DNA from: Pseudorhizobium tarimense
GTDB taxonomy: Bacteria; Pseudomonadota; Alphaproteobacteria; Rhizobiales; Rhizobiaceae
DNA length: 64,000 nucleotides
Direction: 5' to 3'
NCBI RefSeq assembly: GCF_022968135.1
Contig: NZ_JALJRA010000011.1
Coordinates: 1 to 64,000, forward strand
This document shows, piece after piece, positions 1-8,721 of the stretch. The position numbers were made by a program, and so were the translations under genes. The notes beneath the pieces are model-generated. The model was not told the DNA's origin, searched no databases, and saw only the letters and a program-made list of their open reading frames with translations. Each line of letters starts with the position of its first letter. Positions within the stretch are counted from its first letter, which is position 1.

Positions 1-379
1 CGCGCAAATCTTTGCCCGGCACGGGCAGGATGAAGGGCACGGAGCCTGTGGCGATGACAAGCTTGTCGTAGCTTTCGGTAACGCCGTGGTCTGATGTGAC
101 AGTGCGCGCGTTGCGGTCGATCGCGACGATCTTGTGTCCCTTGTAGAGGGTGATCCCGTGATCGACGTACCAGCCGTCACCATGAATGACGATCTGCTCG
201 AAGGTCTTCTCCCCCGAAAGGACAGGCGAGAGCATGATGCGATCGTAGTTCACCCGCGGCTCGGCATTGAAGATGGCCACCTTGTAGCGGCCGGGCGCCT
301 GCTCGAAGAGGTGCTCCAGCATCCGGCCCGGCGCCATGCCATTGCCGATGATGACGAGTTTTTCCATTCTGCTACTCAT
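1..379 (-). CDS. nirB: Nitrite reductase large subunit NirB, N-terminal part (cut by window edge)
   Basis: Assimilatory NAD(P)H nitrite reductase large subunit, which reduces nitrite to ammonium in the cytoplasm. Only about the first 126 residues lie in the window. Just after the start the protein reads KLVIIGNGMAPGRMLEHL, a Rossmann FAD-binding segment, and later VNYDRIMLSPVLSGE and KLVIATGSVPF, all typical of the NirB/NirD-type FAD domain. The ATG at 379 is preferred because GAGGG lies six bases upstream; a second ATG at 367 is less well placed. The leader carries a sigma-54 promoter, ANTAR-type hairpins and a terminator, and nasS-nasT lie directly upstream, which supports nitrate assimilation. 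A related NAD(P)/FAD oxidoreductase cannot be fully excluded from this fragment. Confidence 0.85.
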   Translation of the reverse strand, partial: MSSRMEKLVIIGNGMAPGRMLEHLFEQAPGRYKVAIFNAEPRVNYDRIMLSPVLSGEKTFEQIVIHGDGWYVDHGITLYKGHKIVAIDRNARTVTSDHGVTESYDKLVIATGSVPFILPVPGKDLR

Positions 380-412
380 TGGCTTCCCTCTGTCAGAGGT
401 GTCGGAAAACAT

Positions 413-442
413 AAAAAACGCCGCGTGGAGATCGCGCGTGCG
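413..442 (-). terminator. Intrinsic terminator in the nirB leader (attenuator)
   Basis: On the minus strand CGCACGCG pairs with CGCGGCG (one bulged A) around a nine-base loop and is followed at once by six T. It lies 34 bases before the nirB start and downstream of two ANTAR-type hairpins, so it is placed to act as the attenuator that NasT would override. Confidence 0.75.
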
Positions 443-489
443 GGACGGGCCCGAGCTGCAAAATCCTTGCGACGTCGATGTCTGCTGAT

Positions 490-530
490 GGCGCATCACT
501 TGCGCCTTACGTCCGATCGCCGTTGATCGG
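490..530 (-). promoter_or_regulatory. Tandem ANTAR-type RNA hairpins, probable NasT-binding leader
   Basis: Read on the minus strand, the first hairpin (530-513) is CCGATC / GATCGG with the six-base loop AACGGC, having A at loop position 1 and G at position 4, the hallmark of ANTAR target RNAs. The second (506-490) is GGCGCA / TGCGCC with loop AGTGA, also with A1 and G4 but only five bases. They are six bases apart, just after the predicted transcription start and before the terminator at 413-442. Known ANTAR proteins bind such tandem hairpins to prevent termination; binding by the NasT encoded next door is inferred. Confidence 0.7.
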
Positions 531-544
531 TCTGTAGTTACGAA

Positions 545-560
545 TGCAAAGCGTGTGCCA
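545..560 (-). promoter_or_regulatory. Sigma-54 promoter for nirB
   Basis: Minus-strand TGGCACACGCTTTGCA matches the -24/-12 consensus TGGCAC-N5-TTGCA with the required ten bases between GG and GC. Transcription would start near 535, placing both ANTAR-type hairpins at the very 5' end of the RNA. RpoN control implies nitrogen (NtrC-type) activation in addition to nitrate-dependent antitermination. Confidence 0.8.
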
Positions 561-755
561 GACTACGAGGAGAGTCGGAACCGATTGTTTGCACTGATAA
601 AAAATCTCGCGCCAGCACCACCCGTGCGAGGATGTTCATGGCGCGATGCCTAATCATTCGGCTCGAAGAGGAAGCGTTGAGCTCTCGTCGTGTGCACAAG
701 CGGCTGGCGTTTCTGGCATGGGCGAAGAAGATGGCATAGCCGTGAACCCGTGGAC

Positions 756-2036
756 TTAGGTATCCTCGTCCTGGCGATGAGGTTTGCGCCATGCAACGGG
801 GAAGCTCTCGACATAGTTCGACAGGCTGCCCGGGTCGAAGATATGTCCGTCCATGAAGCGATCGTCCGGCCGTTCGCCCTCTATTCGCAGATCTCCGTCT
901 GCTGGAGCCGCTTCCTCACCCAATGCAGCACGGTAGAGATCCGGTCGGTAAGCGCTGGCCGCAGCCGCAGTGCCGGCTTCCGAATAAGGGACCTGCCCCC
1001 AGCGAACCATTTGGCTGTAGATCCACAGCGCATGGCTGGGGCGGGGATAGCCAGCATGGTCGGAGTGAAAGGTGAAGTAGTTCTGGATGACGCGGCTATT
1101 GCCCTTGGCGTCCAGGCTGAATTTGCCTGAGAGAACGTGGCGAATGATGTCGACAGGCGCGCTGATATGGCGGGAATCGGCCAAGGCCTCCGCGAGGCTG
1201 TCATGATTTTCCGGCTCATCGCACCAGCGTGCCGCCGCATCCAGCGCCACCAGCAGCCGCATGACCGTATCCGGCTTGCTGTCTGCCCATTCCGGCCGCA
1301 TACCGAGTACTTTTTCCGGTGCAGAGGGCCAGATGTCCTGTTTGGCGGCAACGATCCGCCCTACTCCGCGCTCGGACGCCACCATGTTCCAGGGTGCGCC
1401 GACGCAAAAGCCATCGATTGCGCCAGCCGCCAGGGCATCCGAGGTCATAGGAGGCGGCACGACAACAAGGCGGACATCCGTGTCAGGGTCGACACCTCCG
1501 GCGGCCAGCCAGTAGCGGAACTCGTAGTTATGGGAGGAAAAAGGATAGGTCATGCCGAGCGTCAGCGGCGCCTCCCCCCGTTCCTTCATCGAACGGACAA
1601 CCCGTGCCAGTGCTTGGGCATTTTCCAGCGCGCTCGCATCGTCGCGCAAATCAGCTTTGTGTTGCATGCGGGCGAAGAGCCGCGTGGAAAGGGTGATTGC
1701 GTTGCCACCTCGACCGAGAGAAAGCGGCGTGATCGTTGGAGACGGGTTCGACCCGAGCCCCAGCATCGAGGCGACCGGCATCGGCGACAGCATGTGGGCG
1801 ATGTCGAACTGGCGAAAAGCCAGCCGGTCGCGAACGTTCGCCCAGGAAACGTCCCGCACCAGCTCCAGGCTGAGCCCTTCGCGCTGCGCGAAACCGAATT
1901 CGGCCGCGGCAATCAGAACCGAGGCATCGACGAGCGGGATGAAACCGGCCCGCAGCACCCGCGAACCCTCGTGTCTAATGCTGGCGGGGGCAGGCACGCG
2001 CGGTGCCGAGACAATGCTCTTTGTCATCATGTTCAT
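756..2036 (-). CDS. nasS: Nitrate-sensing NrtA/CmpA-like binding protein NasS
   Basis: Cytoplasmic nitrate/nitrite sensor of the NasS type, related to the NrtA/CmpA periplasmic binding proteins. The protein has no secretion signal; after a short polar start it goes directly into the NrtA-like fold (RAGFIPLVDASVLIAAAEFG, then the NVRDRLAFRQFDIAHM and YPFSSHNYEFRYWLAAGG segments). In known systems NasS sequesters NasT without nitrate and releases it when nitrate binds. The gene starts 22 bases after nasT. I use the ATG at 2036, which has AAGGA eight bases upstream, rather than a GTG at 2054. Length is about 426 residues, normal for the family. The absent signal peptide separates it from transporter NrtA proteins. 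Confidence 0.85.
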   Translation of the reverse strand: MNMMTKSIVSAPRVPAPASIRHEGSRVLRAGFIPLVDASVLIAAAEFGFAQREGLSLELVRDVSWANVRDRLAFRQFDIAHMLSPMPVASMLGLGSNPSPTITPLSLGRGGNAITLSTRLFARMQHKADLRDDASALENAQALARVVRSMKERGEAPLTLGMTYPFSSHNYEFRYWLAAGGVDPDTDVRLVVVPPPMTSDALAAGAIDGFCVGAPWNMVASERGVGRIVAAKQDIWPSAPEKVLGMRPEWADSKPDTVMRLLVALDAAARWCDEPENHDSLAEALADSRHISAPVDIIRHVLSGKFSLDAKGNSRVIQNYFTFHSDHAGYPRPSHALWIYSQMVRWGQVPYSEAGTAAAASAYRPDLYRAALGEEAAPADGDLRIEGERPDDRFMDGHIFDPGSLSNYVESFPVAWRKPHRQDEDT

Positions 2037-2058
2037 CCTGGCTTCCTTGAACACGCCG

Positions 2059-2646
2059 TCACAGCAACAGCCGCGCGGCGGTCACGATGCTCTGCGCGAT
2101 ATCAGCCATCTTCTTCTTTTCGTTCATTGCAGACTGGCGAAGAAGCGCGAACGCCTCCTCCTCCGAAAGTCCGCGCATCTTCATCAAGATGCCCTTTGCC
2201 CGTTCGACAACCTTGCGCTCTTCCAAGGCAGAACGAGCCTCCGCCAATTCTCGCTGCAACCGGCTGAAGGCGTTGAAGCGGCTGACGGCCATGTCGAGGA
2301 TGGACTTCACCCGCTCCTTCTTCAAACCGTCGACGATGTAGGCGGAGACGCCCGCCTCCACTGCAGCCTCAATAGAGGCGGTGTCGGAACGGTCAACGAA
2401 CATCGCAATCGGCCGGCTGATGGTGCGGGTCAGCTGAAACAGGTGCTCCATCATGTCACGGTTGGGATTTTCGAGATCGATGATGATAACGTCCGGCTTA
2501 AGGCTCTCGATCATCCGCGCCACGCCGTGCACCTCGTGAATGACCGTAACCTGCGAATGTCCAGCTTCGCGAAGTCCCTCCTCAATGATCGAGGCGCGGA
2601 TCGCATTCTCATCGATGACCAGAATTGTAAGCTCGCCCTGCACCAT
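2059..2646 (-). CDS. nasT: ANTAR-domain antiterminator NasT
   Basis: RNA-binding response-regulator-like antiterminator for nitrate assimilation genes. Residues 1-125 form a receiver-like domain with the acidic pair D12/E13 and a conserved Asp at position 57 (PDVIIIDLENP). Residues about 135-190 form the ANTAR domain, recognisable from LEERKVVERAKGILMKMRG followed by EEAFALLRQSAM. The 195-residue length is typical. It is first in the nasT-nasS pair, and its probable RNA target lies in the nirB leader 1.5 kb downstream. The call is firm; a general AmiR-type ANTAR regulator is the only alternative, and the linked nasS argues against that. Confidence 0.9.
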   Translation of the reverse strand: MVQGELTILVIDENAIRASIIEEGLREAGHSQVTVIHEVHGVARMIESLKPDVIIIDLENPNRDMMEHLFQLTRTISRPIAMFVDRSDTASIEAAVEAGVSAYIVDGLKKERVKSILDMAVSRFNAFSRLQRELAEARSALEERKVVERAKGILMKMRGLSEEEAFALLRQSAMNEKKKMADIAQSIVTAARLLL

Positions 2647-2823
2647 GCGCCATTGATGACGCAGTGCAGCAGAATTGTCTACTAATTATGCTCTAGATGG
2701 GCTCGCTTAGAAAATGTGCAGATCTCGGTGTCGCTCCGGCTGGTCAAAGGTCTTGTCATAGGTGATCGCTCGTGATCGCCGGGACTCTCGTAGCGATCGT
2801 TTTTTCGTATTGGGACGTCCAGT

Positions 2824-3648
2824 TCAAATCATCAGCCGCGCGACCAGAGGGTGGTTCGAGTCGAGCAGGCCGTCTAGGACGTTGAAGTGGTGGCGGTCGG
2901 GCTCTTCCACGACCTCGGTTTCAGCGCCCAAGCCCTTCCAGATGTTGGCGAGGAGGGTGTTCTGGCGCAGGAACTCCGATCGCTCTGCCGCTCCGGCCCA
3001 GCAGGTGATGCGCGTTCCGGGTAAGGGATGGAGAAGGGCGGAACTTTCACGCCGGGCTTCCTCCTCGTCTATGTTCAGTTGGTTGTTCATCGCAGTCTTC
3101 ATCAGGGGACGGAGATCGTGCAGGCCTGAGACGGAGATGGTGTGAGCGATCCGCTCTCGGACGTGTGGGGGAAGTGGTGAGGTTTCGGTGACCATGCGGC
3201 TTGCAAGGTGGCCGCCCGCCGAGTGGCCGATTAGCCTGATCGGCCCTTGGACGAGATCGGCAGCTCTCTCGATCGCGGCTCCAATTTCTCTGGTGATCCC
3301 GCTGATGCGGTTGGCGGGGCACAGCGTGTAGGAAGGTATGGCCACTGCATAGCCGCAGCTTACGGCGCCATAGGCGAGATGCGACCAGTAGGACTTGTCC
3401 AATCGCAACCAGAACCCCCCATGAACGAAGACGACGAGTCCACTGGGCGCGCCTCTTGGAAGGAAGAGGTCGAGACGGTTCCGATCACCATCAGCGTAGG
3501 GGATGTCCGGGCGAGCCAGGCCCGCTGCCAACTGCGCCTCACGGAATCGCCGCGCAGGCTCTACCCAAAGACTCGGCCACCGTTCGCCTCTAGGGATGTT
3601 GGGTCCGTTTGCATAAGCGTCGTCCCAATCGATGATCTGATGCCGCAT
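2824..3648 (-). CDS. Alpha/beta hydrolase, kynurenine formamidase-like
   Basis: A 274-residue cytoplasmic alpha/beta hydrolase. VVFVHGGFW is the HGG oxyanion motif and RLIGHSAGGHLAS contains the nucleophile elbow G-H-S-A-G-G; RHHFNVLDGL near the C-terminus supplies the probable catalytic His. HGG(F/Y)W plus GHSAGGH is the pattern of arylformamidases/kynurenine formamidases, which release formate from N-formylkynurenine or related anilides. The gene is divergent from an aminobenzoate-CoA ligase, so a role in making anthranilate-type substrates (for example removing an N-formyl group) is plausible but inferred. A general carboxylesterase is the alternative. The divergent region holds two CTTAAAATT repeats that may control both genes. 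Confidence 0.65.
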   Translation of the reverse strand: MRHQIIDWDDAYANGPNIPRGERWPSLWVEPARRFREAQLAAGLARPDIPYADGDRNRLDLFLPRGAPSGLVVFVHGGFWLRLDKSYWSHLAYGAVSCGYAVAIPSYTLCPANRISGITREIGAAIERAADLVQGPIRLIGHSAGGHLASRMVTETSPLPPHVRERIAHTISVSGLHDLRPLMKTAMNNQLNIDEEEARRESSALLHPLPGTRITCWAGAAERSEFLRQNTLLANIWKGLGAETEVVEEPDRHHFNVLDGLLDSNHPLVARLMI

Positions 3649-3724
3649 TCGTTGTACCGTCCTGGTGCGAGTCTACCTCTAGTCTTGCATCCAACGTCAC
3701 CCGAAGGAAGGGGGAGGGCCGGAT

Positions 3725-3750
3725 CTTAAAATTATTACAAACTTAAAATT
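3725..3750. promoter_or_regulatory. AT-rich direct repeat, candidate MarR operator of the aminobenzoate genes
   Basis: CTTAAAATT occurs twice (3725-3733 and 3742-3750), 17 bases apart start to start, in the divergent region between the hydrolase and the CoA ligase. The second copy is part of AAACTTAAAAT (3739-3749), found again base for base in the promoter region of the monooxygenase/reductase operon (18098-18108, opposite strand). In a GC-rich genome this sharing suggests a common operator, probably for the MarR protein at 18237. Confidence 0.45.
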
Positions 3751-3866
3751 TCTCTCTTGCCACCCGCTCGGACAGGTGCTTTTCTGGAGAAAAGGCAAAA
3801 ATGCCGCGGCCGCTGCACCGGAGAAATTCCGAGCGGCGGACCAGAAGAACGCATGGGAACTCGACG

Positions 3867-5495
3867 ATGAAACTGGGACCGACAGGCCATCTGGATTCGT
3901 TTGCGCGCGACAATCTTCCGCCGCCGGATCAATGGCCGGAGCTTCTTCTCGACAGCTTCGATTACCCTGAGTGGCTGAATGCCGGCGTGGAACTGACCGA
4001 CCGCATGGTGGAGCGGGGCTTCGGCGATCACACCGCGCTAATCGGCAACGGTCGGCGCCGGACCTACAAGGAATTGTCCGACTGGACGAACCGGATTGCC
4101 CGAGCATTGACGGAGGACTACGGCCTCAAGCCCGGCAACCGGGTGCTGATCCGCTCCGCAAATAATCCGGCGATGGTGGCCTGCTGGCTGGCGGCGACGA
4201 AGGCGGGCGCCGTGGTGGTCAATACGATGCCGATGCTGCGCGCCGGTGAACTTGCCAAGGTGGTGGACAAGGCAGAGGTGTCGATTGCCCTCTGCGATAC
4301 TCGCCTGATGGATGAGTTGGTGGCGGTGGCGAAGGAAAGCCGGTTCCTGGAAAAGGTGATCGGCTTCGACGGGACGGCCAATCACGATGCGGAACTGGAT
4401 CGCGCAGCACTCGACAAGCTGGTGAAGTTCGATGCGGTAAAGACAGGAAGCGATGACGTAGCCCTACTGGGTTTCACCTCCGGATCGACGGGGGTGCCGA
4501 AGGCGACCATGCACTTCCATCGGGACATCCTCATCATTGCGGATGCCTATGCGAAGGAAGTCCTGAACGTCACGCCCGATGATGTCTTCGTGGGGTCGCC
4601 GCCGCTCGCCTTTACCTTCGGCCTCGGCGGCCTGGCGGTCTTTCCGCTGCGTTTTGGAGCGGCGGCAACGCTTCTGGAGCAGGCGACACCACCGAAGATG
4701 ATCGAGATCATCGAGACCTACAAGGCGACCATCTGCTTTACCGCGCCGACGGCTTACCGCGCCATGCTGGCCGCCATGGATGAGGGTGCTGATCTGTCAT
4801 CGCTGCGTGTCGCAGTCTCGGCCGGAGAAACGCTGCCGGCGCCTGTCTATGAGCAATGGGTCAGAAAGACCGGCAAGCCAATCGTGGATGGCATCGGCTC
4901 GACCGAAATGCTCCACATCTTCATCTCCAATCGACTGGATGACTCAAAGCCCGCCAGCACCGGCAAGCCCCTGGCCGGCTATGAGGCGATCGTCGTGGAT
5001 GACGACATGCGTGAAGTACCCGCGGGGACGGTCGGCAAGCTTGCGGTGAAAGGCCCCATCGGATGCCGCTATCTCGCCGATGATAGACAAGGCGACTACG
5101 TCCGCGACGGCTGGAACCTCACCGGCGATTCCTTCGTCCGGGACGAAGAGGGGTACTTCCACTTCGCGGCACGTTCGGACGACATGATCGTTTCCGCCGG
5201 CTACAACATCGCTGGCCCGGAAGTCGAGGCGGCACTTCTCAAGCATGAGGCGGTTGCCGAATGCGCCGTGATCGGCGTGCCTGATTCAGAGCGCGGCCAT
5301 ATCGTCGAGGCGCACGTCGTGCTTGTAGATCGCAACACCGCGTGTGATGCCATGGCCAAGCTCCTGCAGGAGCACGTCAAGAAGGTTATCGCGCCTTACA
5401 AGTATCCGCGATCGATCGTCTTTACCGATGCACTGCCGAAAACGGAATCAGGCAAGATCCAGAGATTCAGGCTGAAGCAAGCGAGGGCGGCATGA
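3867..5495 (+). CDS. 2-Aminobenzoate-CoA ligase (benzoate-CoA ligase family)
   Basis: ATP-dependent acyl-CoA synthetase that would activate an aromatic acid, probably 2-aminobenzoate, as its CoA thioester via an acyl adenylate. The AMP-binding P-loop GFTSGSTGVPKATMHFH, the DGIGSTEMLHIFIS motif, the GDSFVRDEEGYFHFAARSDD hinge region and a C-terminal PKTESGKIQR lysine motif are all present. I chose the ATG at 3867, giving 542 residues, close to benzoate-CoA ligases; an upstream in-frame start at 3801 would add an Arg-rich stretch unlike the family. It is first in a plus-strand run with a branched-chain-type ABC importer, opposite a 2-aminobenzoyl-CoA monooxygenase/reductase operon. The exact aromatic substrate is inferred from that context. 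Confidence 0.8.
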   Translation: MKLGPTGHLDSFARDNLPPPDQWPELLLDSFDYPEWLNAGVELTDRMVERGFGDHTALIGNGRRRTYKELSDWTNRIARALTEDYGLKPGNRVLIRSANNPAMVACWLAATKAGAVVVNTMPMLRAGELAKVVDKAEVSIALCDTRLMDELVAVAKESRFLEKVIGFDGTANHDAELDRAALDKLVKFDAVKTGSDDVALLGFTSGSTGVPKATMHFHRDILIIADAYAKEVLNVTPDDVFVGSPPLAFTFGLGGLAVFPLRFGAAATLLEQATPPKMIEIIETYKATICFTAPTAYRAMLAAMDEGADLSSLRVAVSAGETLPAPVYEQWVRKTGKPIVDGIGSTEMLHIFISNRLDDSKPASTGKPLAGYEAIVVDDDMREVPAGTVGKLAVKGPIGCRYLADDRQGDYVRDGWNLTGDSFVRDEEGYFHFAARSDDMIVSAGYNIAGPEVEAALLKHEAVAECAVIGVPDSERGHIVEAHVVLVDRNTACDAMAKLLQEHVKKVIAPYKYPRSIVFTDALPKTESGKIQRFRLKQARAA

Positions 5496-5669
5496 GGCGG
5501 CGCATGTCGGGAAATCTGGTGTCCCGCAGCTTGGGCTGTGGACGTTCTTTTGCAAGTGTGGAAGGTATCAGCAATACCGAACGGTGATGATCCGAGCGGA
5601 AATCCGGCAGCGAGATCGAGGGGTCCGCGCCCGGGGATGGGACAATAAGAACAACTGGGAGTTCGAAAA

Positions 5670-6806
5670 ATGAAGAAACTGATTTCTGCCGCCACTCTGG
5701 CGCTCAGCATGAGCGTATCCGGCCTCGCCGTCGCCGAACCTCTGAAGATCGGCATGATCACGACCCTTTCCGGCGGCGGTGCCGGCCTTGGCATCGATAC
5801 GCGAGATGGCTTCATGCTGGCCATCAAGCAGGCCGGCAACGATGAGATCGAGGTTATCACCGAAGACGATGGACAGAAGCCGGAACTGGCTGTCCAGATC
5901 GCCGACAAGATGGTCCAGAGCGACCAGGTCGACATCCTGACTGGCATCGTCTGGTCGAACCTCCTGATGGCGGTCGCCCCAAGTGCCGTCGCCCAGGGTA
6001 AGTTCTACGTCTCCACGAACGCCGCCCCGGCGGCACTTGCGGGCGAGAACTGCAATCCGCTCTACTTCAATGCCGCCTACCAGAACGACAATCTTCATGA
6101 GGCCATGGGCGAATACGCCAACAAGGACTACAAGAAGATGTTCATCATGGCGCCGAACTATCCGGCGGGGAAGGACTCGCTGACTGGATTCAAGCGTTTC
6201 TACAAGGGCGAGGTTACCTCTGAAGTCTACACCCAGGTCGGACAGACCGATTACGCGGCTGAAATCGCGCAGATCCGCGCTTCCGGCGCCGACGGCGTCT
6301 TCGCCTTCCTCCCGGGCGGCATGGGCATCGCCTTCATGAAGCAGTATGCGCAGTCGGGCGTCAAAATCTCGATCATGGGCCCGGGCTTCTCCTTCAGCCA
6401 GGACGTGCTGGGTGCAATCGGTGATGCGGCCCTCGGTGTGAAGAACTCCGGCCATTGGGCAAAGGACCTGGACAACGAGGCGAACAAGAAGTTCGTCGAG
6501 GCTTTCCAGGCTGAATACGGGCGTCTGCCGTCGATCTACGCCGTGCAGGCCTACGATGCAGGCCAGCTGATCGCATCTGCAGCCGCCAAGGCGGACGTAA
6601 AGGACACGGAAGCTTTCCGCGCGGAGCTTCTGAAAGCTGACATCCAATCGCCACGCGGCAAGTTCAAGTTCAACATCAACCAGCACCCGATCCAGGATAT
6701 CTACGTCCGCGAAGTGGTGAAGGATGGCGACGTGCTGACGAACAAAATCATCGCGCCGGTCTTCACCGATCACGAGGATGCCTACGCCAAAGACTGCAAG
6801 ATGTAA
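5670..6806 (+). CDS. Branched-chain-type ABC importer, substrate-binding protein (probably aromatic acid)
   Basis: Periplasmic binding protein of the LivJ/LivK family (378 residues). Residues 1-22 are a Sec signal peptide ending AVA before EPLKIGMITTLSGG, the canonical type I binding-fold start. Later segments (MFIMAPNYPAGKDSLTGFKRFY, VGQTDYAAEIAQIRASGADGVFAFL, PSIYAVQAYDAGQLI) are characteristic of Liv-type proteins often found with aromatic-acid pathways. GGGAG lies a few bases before the ATG. It follows the CoA ligase by 174 bases and precedes livHMGF-type genes. Given the neighbours, an aromatic acid such as anthranilate is more likely than an amino acid, but the specificity is inferred. 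Confidence 0.85.
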   Translation: MKKLISAATLALSMSVSGLAVAEPLKIGMITTLSGGGAGLGIDTRDGFMLAIKQAGNDEIEVITEDDGQKPELAVQIADKMVQSDQVDILTGIVWSNLLMAVAPSAVAQGKFYVSTNAAPAALAGENCNPLYFNAAYQNDNLHEAMGEYANKDYKKMFIMAPNYPAGKDSLTGFKRFYKGEVTSEVYTQVGQTDYAAEIAQIRASGADGVFAFLPGGMGIAFMKQYAQSGVKISIMGPGFSFSQDVLGAIGDAALGVKNSGHWAKDLDNEANKKFVEAFQAEYGRLPSIYAVQAYDAGQLIASAAAKADVKDTEAFRAELLKADIQSPRGKFKFNINQHPIQDIYVREVVKDGDVLTNKIIAPVFTDHEDAYAKDCKM

Positions 6807-6815
6807 GGCTGCGCG

Positions 6816-7739
6816 GTGACTCTCGCACTTGCTCTTGAGCAGCTGCTCAATGGCCTTCAGCTCGGCGTCATGTTGTTTCTCATGGCCGCCGGGCTGACGC
6901 TGATCTTCGGCGTCATGGGCCTCATCAATCTCGCGCATGGCTCTCTCTACATGGTCGGCGCCTTCGCCTGCGCCGCGGTGGCATCGGCGACTGGTTCCTT
7001 TTGGATCGGACTGATCGCCAGCTTCGCCTGCGCGGCGGCTGCCGGCGCCATAGTCGAGCTTCTCGTCATTCGGCGGCTCTATGACCGCGACCATCTGGAT
7101 CAGGTTCTGGCGACGTTTGCGCTGATCCTGATCTTCTCTGAAGGAACGCGCTGGTTGTTCGGCTCCTTTCCGCTTTACCTCGATATTCCCCGGCTTCTTC
7201 AGGGTGCCGTAGCGCTCCCTGGCGGCGCGCAATATCCGGTCTATCGCCTGGCGATCATTGCTGCCGGGGCGCTCGTTGCCCTCGGCCTCTACCTGCTGAT
7301 CGGCAAAACACGGCTGGGCATGCGTATTCGGGCGGGTGAAAGCGACCGCGAGATGATCGGCGCACTCGGCGTCGATATCCGCACCCTCTACACAGTAGTC
7401 TTCGCGCTGGGTGCCGCCCTTGCGGGCTTTGCCGGGGCCATGGTCGGTGCGCTGCAGTCGGTGCAGGTGGGAATGGGTGAACCGGTTCTGATCCTCGCTT
7501 TCGTGGTCATCGTCATCGGCGGCATCGGGTCGATCAAGGGTGCGCTCCTCGGCGCGCTGCTGGTCGGCGTTGTCGACACCATGGGGCGCTTCCTGCTGCC
7601 GCAGGTGCTGGCATTGTTCGTGCCGCCTTCCCAGGCGGGGCTGATCGGCGGGGCGGCGGCTTCCATGCTGATCTACGTCATGATGGCGCTCATCCTTGCG
7701 GTGAAGCCGCGCGGGCTCTTCGCCGCTGCCCATGCGTGA
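6816..7739 (+). CDS. Branched-chain-type ABC importer permease (LivH family)
   Basis: Inner-membrane permease of 307 residues. The start AAGLTLIFGVMGLINLAHG is the standard LivH signature, followed by several hydrophobic segments and a central cytoplasmic loop TRLGMRIRAGESDREMIGALG that contacts the ATPase. It begins with GTG nine bases after the binding-protein stop and runs into the next permease gene, so the five transport genes form one transcription unit. Confidence 0.9.
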   Translation: MTLALALEQLLNGLQLGVMLFLMAAGLTLIFGVMGLINLAHGSLYMVGAFACAAVASATGSFWIGLIASFACAAAAGAIVELLVIRRLYDRDHLDQVLATFALILIFSEGTRWLFGSFPLYLDIPRLLQGAVALPGGAQYPVYRLAIIAAGALVALGLYLLIGKTRLGMRIRAGESDREMIGALGVDIRTLYTVVFALGAALAGFAGAMVGALQSVQVGMGEPVLILAFVVIVIGGIGSIKGALLGALLVGVVDTMGRFLLPQVLALFVPPSQAGLIGGAAASMLIYVMMALILAVKPRGLFAAAHA

Positions 7740-7746
7740 GGGCGTG

Positions 7747-8721
7747 ATGCTGACCCGCGAAACCATCGTCAACATTGTCCTGGCTGCGCTGCTGCTGGCA
7801 GTCCCGCTCGCTGCCAATGCTTCCGGGCAGCCGTTCTACGTCACGATTGCGACGCGCGTTGCCATCTTGGCGCTTGCGGCAACCGGCCTCAACCTTGCTC
7901 TTGGCCTCGGGGGACTCGTGTCCTTCGGCCATGCAGCCTTCTTCGGGATCGGCGGCTATGCTGCCGGCATCCTGGCCAGCCATTCCTTTTCCGGCGAGCC
8001 GCTGCTCTTCGGCCTGTCCGGCACGAAGCAGATGCCGCTGATCTGGGTGGTGGCCATGCTCGTCGCGGGGCTGGTTGGGCTCTTGATCGGCACGATCAGT
8101 CTGCGGACGTCAGGCGTCTACTTCATCATGATCACGCTGGCCTTCGCGCAGATGGTCTACTACTTCGCCATTTCCTGGCCAGCCTATGGCGGCGAGGACG
8201 GCCTTTCGATCCTGGTGCGCAACCAGTTCGCAGGCGTGAACACGATGAAGCCGGTGAGCTTCTTTCTGATCTGCTATGTGCTGCTGATGCTCGCCCTTGG
8301 CCTCTTCGTGCTGGTCCGTGGATCCCGTTTCGGCTCCGCCTTGCAGGCGGCCCGCCAGAACGAGGTCCGGGTCGCGACGGTCGGGATCGCGCCTTACCGC
8401 ATCCGCCTGACGGCCTTTGCCATCTCCGCCGCGATGACGGGTTTGGCTGGCGCTTTATATGCCGATCTCAACCGCTTCGTCAGTCCGTCCATGCTGTCCT
8501 GGCATATGTCGGGCGAACTCATCGTGCTGATCATCCTCGGTGGTACCGGGCGGTTGTTTGGGCCTCTCGCGGGTGCCGCGCTGTTCGTCATCTTCGAATA
8601 TCTCCTCGGTGGATTGACGGAGCGGTGGCAGTTTTTCCTCGGGCTCATCCTGCTCGCCACCGTGCTCTTTGCGCGGGGCGGGCTTTTGGGGCTGCTGGCC
8701 GGAAAGGCCCGTCATGGCTGA
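7747..8721 (+). CDS. Branched-chain-type ABC importer permease (LivM family)
   Basis: Second inner-membrane permease, about 324 residues. It shows the LivM core: ATGLNLALGLGGLVSFGHAAFFGIGGY near the start and a later ATPase-contact loop ALQAARQNEVRVATVGI. The ATG at 7747 is preferred because GAGG lies six bases upstream; an alternative ATG at 7732 would overlap livH by eight bases but lacks a ribosome site. It partners the LivH-type protein to form the channel. Confidence 0.9.
   Translation: MLTRETIVNIVLAALLLAVPLAANASGQPFYVTIATRVAILALAATGLNLALGLGGLVSFGHAAFFGIGGYAAGILASHSFSGEPLLFGLSGTKQMPLIWVVAMLVAGLVGLLIGTISLRTSGVYFIMITLAFAQMVYYFAISWPAYGGEDGLSILVRNQFAGVNTMKPVSFFLICYVLLMLALGLFVLVRGSRFGSALQAARQNEVRVATVGIAPYRIRLTAFAISAAMTGLAGALYADLNRFVSPSMLSWHMSGELIVLIILGGTGRLFGPLAGAALFVIFEYLLGGLTERWQFFLGLILLATVLFARGGLLGLLAGKARHG

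Noticed and set aside
134-526. Plus-strand open frame over the nirB start
   Set aside because: It is antisense to a clear NirB N-terminus and its leader, and shows no protein motif.
615-627. GCAC-N5-GTGC inverted repeat upstream of the nirB sigma-54 promoter, as an NtrC site
   Set aside because: NtrC sites have about seven bases between the half-sites; here there are five, so the match is not convincing.
5568-7817. Very long minus-strand open frame opposite the ABC importer genes
   Set aside because: A shadow of high-GC coding sequence; its translation is a low-complexity Arg/His/Asp-rich mix, while the plus strand encodes clear LivJ/LivH proteins.
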